The notes below the pieces were generated by a model. That model saw nothing but the letters and a program-made list of their open reading frames with translations, was not told the origin of the DNA and did not search any database. The translations under genes and the position numbers were made by a program. This document shows positions 22,983 to 29,986 of a stretch of DNA of 29,986 nt, piece by piece. Position 1 is the stretch's first letter, and each line of letters starts with the position of its first letter. Source of the stretch: Peptococcaceae bacterium (lineage in GTDB: Bacteria; Bacillota; Peptococcia; Peptococcales; Peptococcaceae); the NCBI GenBank assembly GCA_900756555.1, contig CAAEKP010000084.1:1-29986 (forward strand), read 5' to 3'.

Positions 22983-25007
22983 ATGAGTTTAGGTAGAAAA
23001 GCATTATCCAACAAAATCTTAGTTCTGGGCGTGGATGGGATGGATCCAAAACTAACCCGTCAGTATGTAGATGAAGGATTAATGCCAAATGTAAAAAAAT
23101 TTATTGAACGCGGCGCTTGCCGTCAGGATTTAGTAATGTTAGGTGGTCAACCAACCGTTACACCTCCAATGTGGACCACACTGTCCACAGGTACTTACCC
23201 TGTAACACACGGCATCACCTGTTTCTTCCGTCATTCCAACACTGAAAATCTGGATACTATTGAATATAATCTGGATTCCGCTAACTGCCAGGCAGAACAG
23301 CTGTGGAATGTATTTGCTGAAGCTGGCAAAAAAACATTAGTATGGCATTGGCCAGGCTGCAGTTGGCCTCCAACAAGCAATAGCGAAAATCTGTCCGTTG
23401 TTGACGGTACCCAGCCTGCTTTCCCAAACTGCGGTGTAGCATTTATTGAAGACAACATTGTTCTGGTAGCAAATGACAAAATTGACGATGTTATTTTCCG
23501 TTCTAAAGTAGCTTCTGACGGTAAAGTACCTTGCATGATTAATGATTTGGAAGCTGCTGGCGAGGGCAACACCAACCTCAAAGAAGCTATTTATGCTAAA
23601 AAAACCAAGAGCATCATGCTGACCCACGCTGACGGCGAAGGCTCCTTATCGGATAAACCTTGGGATATCGTAATGTCTCCAATCAAAGCTGCGCACGGAT
23701 GGACTGACGCTCCTGCTGACGCCAAAGAATTTACCATTCTGTTCTCCGGTGGTCTGGTTCGCCGTCCAGCACTGGTACTAAAAAATGACGCTGGCATCTA
23801 TGACCATGTTGCCATTTACAAATCAAAAAAAGAAGCGCAGCCTCTGGCTGTAGTAGAAAAAGGCCAGTTCTATAAAGATTATGTAGATACCTTCTTCAAA
23901 GGCGATGTAAAACACAATGGGAACCGCAATATGCGCATCCTGGAAATCGCAGAAGATGGTAATACGGTTAAAATGTGGTTTTCGCCAGTATTTGACATTG
24001 ATGTGGACGCTATGTTCCATCCAAAATCTCTGTACAAGAAAGTGGTAGAAAATGTTGGCTTTGTGCCACCTGTATGTGTAATGGGTGGTAGTAACCCACA
24101 GATTACGGACGAGTGTATGCTGGCCAGCTGGGATCACAGTGCTGACTGGCAGGCACGCGTACTCAATTACATGATTGAAGAAGAAAACTATGAAGTTATC
24201 TTCTCCCACCTGCACAACATTGACGCACAGGGGCACATGATTGTTAAATTCATGAAAGACGGCAACAAAGATTTGCCAGGAGAATACTTCCAGAACGCAC
24301 TGAAAAATGTATATCTGCAAACAGACGCATATTTGGGCAACTTTGTTCACTTACTGGATGAAGGTTGGAGTATTGCTATCGTTTCAGACCATGCACAGAT
24401 TTGTCCGGAATATGGCGCTCCACTGATTGGTGACATGGGCGGCGTTAATGTAACCATCATGCGTGAACTGGGCTTCACCGCTATTAAAAAAGACGAAAAC
24501 GGCAATGACTTAAAAGAAATCGACTGGGCAAACACCAAAGCAGTTGCACAGCGTGGTAACCACATCTACTTGAACTTAAAAGGCCGTGACCCAGAAGGTA
24601 TCGTAGATCCAGCTGATAAATATCAGGTGGAAGAAGAAATCATGACTGCACTGTATGGCTACCGTGACCCACGTAGCGGCCAGCGTGTAATCTCCCTGGC
24701 GCTGCGCAACAAGGACGCTGTTGTACTGGGCTTAGGTGGTCCTGAATCCGGCGATATCTGCTACTGGAACGCAGAAGGTTACAACTATGACCACTGTGAC
24801 TCCCTGTCTACATTAGAAGGTTATGCTGGTACTTCTGTATCCCCTATCATTATCTTTGCAGGTAAAGGGTTCAAAGAAGGTTTCACTACAAACCGTATCA
24901 TCAGACAGGTAGATATGGCTCCAACCCTGGCTACCTTAGGCGGCGTGCGGATGCCAGCAGAATGTGAAGGTGCTCCTGTATATCAGATTCTGTCCGAAGA
25001 GTTTTAA
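22983..25007 (+). CDS. AP4: alkaline-phosphatase-superfamily phosphohydrolase/phosphomutase (COG3379-like)
   Basis: This 674-residue cytoplasmic protein begins MSLGRKALSNKILVLGVDGM. The catalytic set is intact: LGVDGMD, QPTVTPPMWTTLSTG, IDAQGH, VSDHAQ and YNYDHCDS. In its ligand contexts (VDGMD, SDHAQ, YNYDH) and its end, CEGAPVYQILSEEF, it matches AP1 rather than AP2/AP3, so AP1 and AP4 form one subgroup. Both have element A promoters and lie upstream of a cassette. The ATG at 22983 has GAGGAG 9 nt before it; the open frame to 22836 runs through the promoter. It is followed by a strong hairpin terminator and then permease 2 on the same strand. Confidence 0.92.
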   Translation: MSLGRKALSNKILVLGVDGMDPKLTRQYVDEGLMPNVKKFIERGACRQDLVMLGGQPTVTPPMWTTLSTGTYPVTHGITCFFRHSNTENLDTIEYNLDSANCQAEQLWNVFAEAGKKTLVWHWPGCSWPPTSNSENLSVVDGTQPAFPNCGVAFIEDNIVLVANDKIDDVIFRSKVASDGKVPCMINDLEAAGEGNTNLKEAIYAKKTKSIMLTHADGEGSLSDKPWDIVMSPIKAAHGWTDAPADAKEFTILFSGGLVRRPALVLKNDAGIYDHVAIYKSKKEAQPLAVVEKGQFYKDYVDTFFKGDVKHNGNRNMRILEIAEDGNTVKMWFSPVFDIDVDAMFHPKSLYKKVVENVGFVPPVCVMGGSNPQITDECMLASWDHSADWQARVLNYMIEEENYEVIFSHLHNIDAQGHMIVKFMKDGNKDLPGEYFQNALKNVYLQTDAYLGNFVHLLDEGWSIAIVSDHAQICPEYGAPLIGDMGGVNVTIMRELGFTAIKKDENGNDLKEIDWANTKAVAQRGNHIYLNLKGRDPEGIVDPADKYQVEEEIMTALYGYRDPRSGQRVISLALRNKDAVVLGLGGPESGDICYWNAEGYNYDHCDSLSTLEGYAGTSVSPIIIFAGKGFKEGFTTNRIIRQVDMAPTLATLGGVRMPAECEGAPVYQILSEEF

Positions 25008-25064
25008 TTAATAGAATTGTCTGATATTGTTTTGTCAATTTAAAATAACATTTTAAACAAAACG

Positions 25065-25113
25065 ACAGCATCTGTTTAAAGCACATATTGATGCTTTAAC
25101 AGGTGCTGTTTTT
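25065..25113 (+). terminator. Terminator between AP4 and permease 2
   Basis: ACAGCATCTGTTTAAAGCA (25065-25083) pairs with TGCTTTAACAGGTGCTGT (25092-25109; one bulged base, one G-U), followed by a T run. Only about 35 nt remain before the permease ribosome site, so no separate promoter is obvious. Permease 2 may depend on read-through. Confidence 0.88.
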
Positions 25114-25162
25114 ATTGAAAATATTAGTAAATATAGCAAGTTACATAAAAAGGAGAAATTTT

Positions 25163-26611
25163 ATGGAGTACACAATATCTAAAGCACGAGATTTTAGAAA
25201 ATATATTCATGTTGCAATTATGTTTGCAATTATGCTTCTATTTCAGTACATTCCGCCTGTCGGCGCACTCACTCCGCTGGGCATGCAAACTCTAGGAATA
25301 TTTGCTGGTGTTGTTTATGGTTGGAGCACATTAGGCATGATTCTACCCAGTATGGTTGGTATCTTGGCTTTTGGTTTTTTAGGAGAAAACACTGTGCCAG
25401 CCACACTGGCTACAGCTTTTGGGGATAGAATCACTATTATTTTATTAATATTTTTCCTTATATCTTCTTTGGTAGAGGAAGTTGGTTTGAGCAACTATCT
25501 CGCTCAGTGGTGTGTTACACGTAAATTTGTAGCCGGAAAGCCATGGGGTATTGCCATTATGTTCTGCATTGCCAGTGCGCTTATCTCTGCCACCGTAAAT
25601 ACCTTTGCCGCAATGTTCTTAATGTGCGGAATATTTTTTAATTTTTGTGAAAAAATAGGTATCAAGCCTGGTGAAAAATATCCAATGTTAGTTACCATGG
25701 CCATTTTATACTGTTGTTCCGTAGCTGGTGCTATTTTCCCATACATGGGCTTGGCAATTTTAGTTGTAAATCAATTGCAGACATTTTTGGGGTTAAGCAT
25801 TAATTATTTTCTATATACACTTATACAACTTATCTTGGTGACATTTTCTTTAGGCGTTTATTTTTTCATTGCCAAATATATTTTTCGTCCTGATACTAGG
25901 GTCATTTTAGAAAATCAATCCCAATTATTTGAGGAAGGAGTTACACCACTGACAAAGCATCAAAAAATAGTAGGCGGACTAGTTCTTTTGTTAATATTGA
26001 TGTTATTCTTACCGGAGATATTGCCAGAAACACTTCCTCTAATCGGTTTCTTTGCCGGATTGGATATTGCAGGGGTTGGTATTGCTGTATTAATTATATA
26101 TTTCATCATTATGCTGGATCATAAAGATGTCATTCTAGTTCCCCAACTTGCAAAAACTCTTTCCTGGGATATGATTTTTATGTTTGCAACTATTGCGCCG
26201 TTATCCAAAGCAATCAGTAACCCTGATGCTGATATCCTGACTTTTATTAATGAAACTATGAGTAATTTGTTATCCGGTATGACACCATTTTTATTTATCG
26301 TAGCAATTTTTATATTAAGCTCTATTATCACACAAATTGCAAACAATGCTGTCGTTATGTCTGTCATTGGACCTATTATGTTTACTTTAGGCGATATGGT
26401 TGGCGCTAATCCTTACGTACTGACTGTTATTGCTGCACCATTTCTTAGTGTTGCATTTATGACACCAGCCGGTTCCGTACCAGCTGCAATGGCGTTCAGC
26501 AATCATAAATGGATTGGTACAAAAAATGCCTATTTAATGGGCGCAATCATCTTTATGATCAATGTACTGATGATGATTGTAGGTATTCCGCTGGCAGAAT
26601 TATTTTTTTAA
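25163..26611 (+). CDS. DASS/SLC13-type anion permease 2
   Basis: This 482-residue integral membrane paralogue of permease 1 has the same N-terminal block (LTPLGMQTLGIFAGVVYGW) and about 11-12 hydrophobic segments. Its substrate loops differ from permease 1: SATVNTFAA in the first half, and TQIANNAVV with TPAGSVPAAMA in the second. A different ligand is therefore possible. The ending FSNHKWIGTKNAYLMGAI is typical of the family. The ATG at 25163 has AAAGGAGA 7 nt before it. It lies between AP4 and the right-hand cassette on the same strand, so import, AP enzyme and cassette appear to be one functional unit. Confidence 0.88.
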   Translation: MEYTISKARDFRKYIHVAIMFAIMLLFQYIPPVGALTPLGMQTLGIFAGVVYGWSTLGMILPSMVGILAFGFLGENTVPATLATAFGDRITIILLIFFLISSLVEEVGLSNYLAQWCVTRKFVAGKPWGIAIMFCIASALISATVNTFAAMFLMCGIFFNFCEKIGIKPGEKYPMLVTMAILYCCSVAGAIFPYMGLAILVVNQLQTFLGLSINYFLYTLIQLILVTFSLGVYFFIAKYIFRPDTRVILENQSQLFEEGVTPLTKHQKIVGGLVLLLILMLFLPEILPETLPLIGFFAGLDIAGVGIAVLIIYFIIMLDHKDVILVPQLAKTLSWDMIFMFATIAPLSKAISNPDADILTFINETMSNLLSGMTPFLFIVAIFILSSIITQIANNAVVMSVIGPIMFTLGDMVGANPYVLTVIAAPFLSVAFMTPAGSVPAAMAFSNHKWIGTKNAYLMGAIIFMINVLMMIVGIPLAELFF

Positions 26612-26666
26612 CAAACAACATCTGCCATGATGCCAACAACGTATCTATTTTATGACACCAATTGCA

Positions 26667-26722
26667 GATTTAGTGTAATTTCCGTAGCTAGTCAAATGCA
26701 CGATACGACGTTATACTAAATC
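26667..26722. repeat. Inverted repeat flanking 32 bp after permease 2
   Basis: GATTTAGTGTAA (26667-26678) is the reverse complement of TTATACTAAATC (26711-26722) except for one base. It may be the edge of a small mobile or palindromic element, or an RNA stem in the long leader of the cassette. Confidence 0.45.
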
Positions 26723-26732
26723 CAAAGAATCA

Positions 26733-26810
26733 AGGCGATTTCTCTGCTTTGCAAACTTAGTAAGTTTGTAGAGCGTGGCGAATGCGCCTGCAACAAGGCG
26801 CTGGTTTTAT
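26733..26810 (+). promoter_or_regulatory. Alternative hairpins with terminator-like end before cassette copy 2
   Basis: GCGCCT (26784-26789) and AGGCGC (26796-26801) form a 6-bp stem followed by TGGTTTTAT. The same CGCCT can instead pair with AGGCG at 26733-26737, enclosing a stable inner hairpin CAAACTT-AGT-AAGTTTG (26752-26768). The two pairings exclude one another, as in an attenuator. The T tract is short, so termination would be weak. Alternatively this is a dispersed intergenic repeat. Confidence 0.45.
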
Positions 26811-26874
26811 ATCAGTGTCTTTTGCTGTCGCTGAAAATAGAAATAAAAACAATTACTTTACAGGAGGAATTATC

Positions 26875-27306
26875 ATGAATGAATTATACTGCTCGGAAGA
26901 TCGTGTAGAAACTTTAAAAAGACGTTCCAAACGCTGTTGTTGCAAATATTGTGGCGGCCCACTGACTTTAAAACGCATTACTTTCAATGATTTTGAGGAT
27001 GCACGTATTGAAATTTATTGCGATAATTGCGAACGCATTGAGTATGGCATCGAACCAGAAATTTATCACAGCGCACAAAACTTCGTCGATAATCTTGATT
27101 TCAACTTTTACACCGATATGGAGCAAAACGCGCGGACACGCCGCATGAGTGTGGCAAAAGTCAGTGAAATTATGGCTTGGGGCTTCAAAAATACCGGTAT
27201 GCTGGATGCGGAAGGTTTTACCGTGCCATTAAACTATGATGACCGTTCTCAGGATCAATGCCTGATTATCACCAGAAATGAACTGGAAGCAGAAATGGAG
27301 GAATAG
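26875..27306 (+). CDS. Zinc-ribbon protein, first gene of cassette copy 2
   Basis: This 143-residue protein is paralogous to the one at 10396-10812. It has SKRCCCKYCGGPL and IYCDNCERIEYGIEPEIY, giving the same cysteine pairs expected to hold zinc, and a more acidic C-terminus (NELEAEMEE). The ATG at 26875 follows AGGAGG; the open frame from 26782 runs through the hairpin region. It ends 2 nt before the ABC ATPase start, with that gene's ribosome site inside its last codons, so translation is coupled. No known function is recognised. The two copies appear roughly half identical by eye. Confidence 0.88.
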   Translation: MNELYCSEDRVETLKRRSKRCCCKYCGGPLTLKRITFNDFEDARIEIYCDNCERIEYGIEPEIYHSAQNFVDNLDFNFYTDMEQNARTRRMSVAKVSEIMAWGFKNTGMLDAEGFTVPLNYDDRSQDQCLIITRNELEAEMEE

Positions 27307-27308
27307 CC

Positions 27309-28145
27309 ATGAACGAGACAATCATCAAAGCAAAAAAACTTTGTCTGCAATCGGGAAAACGATTTCTGCTCAACGATATCAACTGGGAAGTAAAACGGGG
27401 CGAGCACTGGCTTGTGTTTGGTATGAACGGTTGCGGAAAGACCACTCTGCTCAGCACCGTAGCGGGTTTTAAATCACCTACAAGCGGTCAACTAGAAGTG
27501 TTAGGGCAAACATATTCCAAAGAGAACATTCTCTCATTGCGCCGTAAAATTGGCTGGGTTAGTAGTTCATTCTTCGACAAATGCTACACCCACGAATCCG
27601 CCCTGGACATTGTGCTGTCCGGCCTGTTTGGCACACTTGGAGTTGATTTTTCTGTGACGGACGCGCAAATTCTGCAAGCCAAAGCGCTGTTGCGAGAGCT
27701 GCGCATGGACAACAAAATCAATACCCCTTTCGACTTTATGAGTAAAGGAGAGCGACAGAACATTCTCATTGCTCGTGCCCTCATCGCCAATCCAGAAATT
27801 TTGGTGTTAGATGAGCCGGGGACTGGCTTGGATGTATACGCCCGAGAACACATGATGCGCACGGTACAGGACTTAGCAGAAAGTAATCAAGTAACCACCA
27901 TCTATGTAACCCATTACCCCGAAGAAATTCAGCCCTTTATGAATAAAACATTGCTGTTGCGCGGAGGTCGTGTTTTTGCACAAGGGAACACCGAAGATGT
28001 AATTACCTCCGAAACTATCTCTGCATTGATGAACGAAAATGTCGCCATTGAACACGATGACTTACGTCATCTGCGCATGGCATTGAAAGCGCCATCTACC
28101 ATTTGTTCTTTGTTAAATAAAAAAGGAGGAACCGTAAATGCCTGA
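27309..28145 (+). CDS. Stand-alone ABC ATPase, cassette copy 2
   Basis: This 278-residue single ABC domain has Walker A GMNGCGKTT, GWVSSSFFD after the Q-loop, signature MSKGERQN, Walker B ILVLDEPGTGLD, and switch His YVTHYPEE. It is roughly 55% identical by eye to the copy at 9542. The unusual signature and the GWVSSSFFD block are identical in both, and neither copy has a membrane partner. The ATG at 27309 is preceded by GGAGG. The final residues overlap the next gene by 8 bp. It could power a conformational or regulatory process rather than transport, but the YlmA/ModF-like class includes proteins annotated for metal uptake. Confidence 0.9.
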   Translation: MNETIIKAKKLCLQSGKRFLLNDINWEVKRGEHWLVFGMNGCGKTTLLSTVAGFKSPTSGQLEVLGQTYSKENILSLRRKIGWVSSSFFDKCYTHESALDIVLSGLFGTLGVDFSVTDAQILQAKALLRELRMDNKINTPFDFMSKGERQNILIARALIANPEILVLDEPGTGLDVYAREHMMRTVQDLAESNQVTTIYVTHYPEEIQPFMNKTLLLRGGRVFAQGNTEDVITSETISALMNENVAIEHDDLRHLRMALKAPSTICSLLNKKGGTVNA

Positions 28146-29085
28146 TATGTACAGTGAAAATCGTGATATGCGTTGTGCTGCTGATGTAGGCCGTATGGCT
28201 GCGCTAGGGCGCTTTGATGTAGAATTTTTGATGTATGGATGTGTGTATCTACAAAATGATGCCATTACATACCGCATAATGCCAGATGCCAAACAATTAT
28301 ATCAATTTACCGCCCAAAGCGCACAGGCACAACTATATCCAACTACCATTGTCAGCCATATTCGCCGCACACCAGTACCAGCTGGCATGCAAGAACAGAT
28401 AGCCAATGAAACAAAAATGAAGCTAGCGAAAAAATTATACCAGATGTACCCCGCTGAATTCTTCCGCTTATTAGAACCATTTACCAAGTTACCTTCTAAC
28501 AATAGCAGCTATTCATTGTTACGGGAAATGGCTGATACTATGGACGGCCATTTCCATGACGGCGAACTGCAGTTGTTGGAAGGAACCATACAGATCGCCT
28601 ACGAAGCCAAGCTGCTGGACGAACATGGCTATTATCAATTGCAAGAATGGCTGCGAAAAACACGATACCAAATGGAAGATGACCCTGTTATTCAGAATAA
28701 TTTCTCCCGCACTTTCTACGGGTTCTGTTATCAAACCAAAAATGGCACTATCAAACATACCTTTGATGCCCAAGCTGTCACTATTTATGAGCGCCATGCT
28801 GCCAAAGAAATGGAAGGTATGACCGTCGGACCAATCATTCAACAAACTTACTGGATTAAAAACTTTGACTCTATGCCAAGCATCCGCACTTCCTTCAAAG
28901 AATTGTTGTTAACTCTGCAGGACGAATCATACTTTCAACTGCTGCACACCATTCACACGCTGCCTAGCGTAATAGATGCCACCGCGTTCCAGCAGGCATT
29001 ACACCAGTTGGAAGCAATCAACGCCCCATTGCAGGCTATTGCAGACTTTCGCCGCTATGGACGCCGTTGGAATGTAGATGTATAA
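28138..29085 (+). CDS. Conserved unknown protein, third gene of cassette copy 2
   Basis: This 315-residue soluble, mostly helical protein of no recognised family is paralogous to the protein at 8586. Conserved patches are FLMYGCVY near residue 35, PVPAG near 80, LPSNNSSYSLL near 120, FSRTFYG, LPSVIDA near 282, and the terminal RRYGRRWNVDV. The paralogues differ far more from each other than the ABC ATPases or zinc-ribbon proteins do, so this member evolves fastest and may contact the variable substrate or partner. ATG 28138 has AAAGGAGG 7 nt before it and overlaps the ABC gene by 8 bp. No terminator is visible in the 24 bp before the convergent gene. Confidence 0.85.
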   Translation: MPDMYSENRDMRCAADVGRMAALGRFDVEFLMYGCVYLQNDAITYRIMPDAKQLYQFTAQSAQAQLYPTTIVSHIRRTPVPAGMQEQIANETKMKLAKKLYQMYPAEFFRLLEPFTKLPSNNSSYSLLREMADTMDGHFHDGELQLLEGTIQIAYEAKLLDEHGYYQLQEWLRKTRYQMEDDPVIQNNFSRTFYGFCYQTKNGTIKHTFDAQAVTIYERHAAKEMEGMTVGPIIQQTYWIKNFDSMPSIRTSFKELLLTLQDESYFQLLHTIHTLPSVIDATAFQQALHQLEAINAPLQAIADFRRYGRRWNVDV

Positions 29086-29109
29086 GATTCTTCACAATAC
29101 ACTCACAGC

Positions 29110-29986
29110 TTACTGCTCCAGATAGCTCAAATCGCGGCCTTCTCGCGGCTGCATACTGTCATAATGGCTTCTGTATTGGCGGTATCCAGAACTATTGTGA
29201 TAGCTGCTGCGCTTGCGTCCCTGCTTCTTCTGCTCCGCTTTTTTATGCTCCGGCGTGTTGTCCGGCAGGGCAAAGAACCCTGTCCAGCGGTTGCGCAGGC
29301 TGCGCTCCATGATGGCCAGTTTCAATGTCATATCATTGCCACTGAGCTGTTCCAACTCGTTCATGATATTGTAAAAGCCTGCTTCCGTCAGCTTCTTCTT
29401 GCCTTTGTGCTGATAGATTTCTTTTAGCATGATAAAGTGGTTGCAGCACGCCTCGGCAAAGCGATTGTCCTTATATTTATTCAAATAATCCCACAGGAGG
29501 ATTTCGTATTTATCGTTAAAGAGAATGTCCGGCTGGTGCAGTTGTTTTTGTTTGCAGGCGGCATAAGCCTTGCTGTTGGTGATGGTGGTGCTATTGTTTG
29601 TATTTTCCTCATTTGCAGAAGGGTAATGCTCAACGCTTTTCTGGTCGAGTATGCCCCTGCAAAATACGGCGGTGTCGTTGCCTGTATCTGCAATATCCAC
29701 AGAAGCCTGATTTGCACTATCCTTTTGTTCTGCCAACTGTATCTGTAGCTGGGCAATCTGCCGGGCGTATTCTTCCAGTTTGGCGGTCAGTTCTGCCAGT
29801 TGCTGCGTAATTGTGGCAGTATAGGAAATATCCCCAGCGGCAGAGCTAATGAGGTTAAAGTTAGAATTGTCTGTTTCTGCTAAACCCACGGGTGCCTGAT
29901 GCTCGATGCTTTTCTGGTCGAGTACTCCCCTATAAGCCAGAGAGGTACTGTCATCTAAACCAGGCAATAACAGCCGATAGTACACA
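29110..29986 (-). CDS. Partial protein, possibly phage/plasmid replication type (5' end outside window)
   Basis: About 291 residues are visible, and the frame is open to the window edge, so the true start is probably outside. A short coiled-coil-like stretch (QQLAELTAKLEEYARQIAQL) is followed by a helical region (DILFNDKYEILLWDYLNKYK) and MERSLRNRWTGFFALPDN. The last pattern resembles the C-terminal region of DnaD-like or phage-type replication proteins. A basic, Ser/Tyr/Arg-rich tail ends the protein. Two copies of a short peptide, RG(V/I)LDQKS(I/V)EH, lie 91 residues apart, encoded by near-identical DNA. The assignment is tentative. It is convergent with the cassette. Confidence 0.55.
   Translation of the reverse strand, partial: VYYRLLLPGLDDSTSLAYRGVLDQKSIEHQAPVGLAETDNSNFNLISSAAGDISYTATITQQLAELTAKLEEYARQIAQLQIQLAEQKDSANQASVDIADTGNDTAVFCRGILDQKSVEHYPSANEENTNNSTTITNSKAYAACKQKQLHQPDILFNDKYEILLWDYLNKYKDNRFAEACCNHFIMLKEIYQHKGKKKLTEAGFYNIMNELEQLSGNDMTLKLAIMERSLRNRWTGFFALPDNTPEHKKAEQKKQGRKRSSYHNSSGYRQYRSHYDSMQPREGRDLSYLEQ
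29626..29658 (-). repeat. 33-bp in-frame repeat, copy 1
   Basis: This 33-bp stretch matches 29899-29931 at 29 of 33 bases. It encodes RGILDQKSVEH in the partial minus-strand gene. The two copies are 273 bp apart, a multiple of three, so both are read in the same frame. Confidence 0.7.
29899..29931 (-). repeat. 33-bp in-frame repeat, copy 2
   Basis: Second copy of the repeat, encoding RGVLDQKSIEH. The stretch between the copies is not itself repeated, so this is not a simple tandem domain duplication; a short dispersed element inside a gene is possible. Confidence 0.7.

Noticed and set aside
26667..26810. Insertion sequence remnant after permease 2
   Set aside because: Inverted repeats exist, but no transposase fragment and no target-site duplication could be seen, so it is listed only as a structured element.

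Overview
The window reads as chromosomal DNA of an anaerobic, diderm-type Firmicute, most likely Negativicutes (an Acidaminococcus/Phascolarctobacterium-like genome). This is inferred from spoVG, the ispE-GntR pair, AT-rich intergenic DNA with many strong intrinsic terminators, and TRAP and DASS organic-anion transport genes. I cannot confirm the taxon without a database. No rRNA, tRNA, CRISPR array or complete insertion sequence was found.

Left part (1-7430), mostly ordinary genes. In order: spoVG (cut by the window edge); a TIM-barrel sugar-phosphate isomerase-like gene; a TRAP solute-binding lipoprotein with no membrane subunits nearby; a divergent Crp/Fnr-type regulator; then GntR/FCD and ispE (overlapping, one operon); and a YyaL/SPATA20-type thioredoxin-fold protein.

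Central and right part (7446-29085), an unusual gene cluster. It holds four paralogous cytoplasmic alkaline-phosphatase-superfamily proteins (COG3379-like predicted phosphohydrolase/phosphomutase; called AP1 to AP4 here). It also holds two DASS/SLC13-type anion permeases, four LysR regulators in two subclasses, and two copies of a three-gene cassette: zinc-ribbon protein, stand-alone ABC ATPase, and an unknown ~316-residue protein. The two cassettes sit at opposite ends and point outward. The left one follows AP1 on the minus strand; the right one follows AP4 and a permease on the plus strand. The cluster is therefore roughly a mirror image around a core of LysR-AP pairs. AP2 and AP3, each divergent from its own LysR, are a recent tandem duplication with signs of gene conversion at their 3' ends.

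Regulation is readable from the DNA. A 38-bp element with a TCACAAC-type start lies exactly 74 nt upstream of a -10 hexamer at AP1, permease 1 and AP4, and an orphan copy lies at 15162. A different element, TCTAT-N8-TAG, lies exactly 54 nt upstream of the -10 hexamer at AP2 and AP3. The two element classes match the two LysR subclasses in number and position. Intrinsic terminators or terminator-like hairpins lie inside the apparent operons (AP1|zinc ribbon, AP4|permease 2, permease 2|zinc ribbon), so downstream genes may be expressed by read-through.

Working inference: an inducible system imports organic anions through the DASS permeases and processes phosphorus-containing (or similar) esters in the cytoplasm with the AP enzymes. 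The zinc-ribbon/ABC/unknown cassette is a conserved accessory module of unknown function. Substrates are unknown. The far right end holds the C-terminal part of a protein that may be of phage-replication type and carries an internal short repeat.
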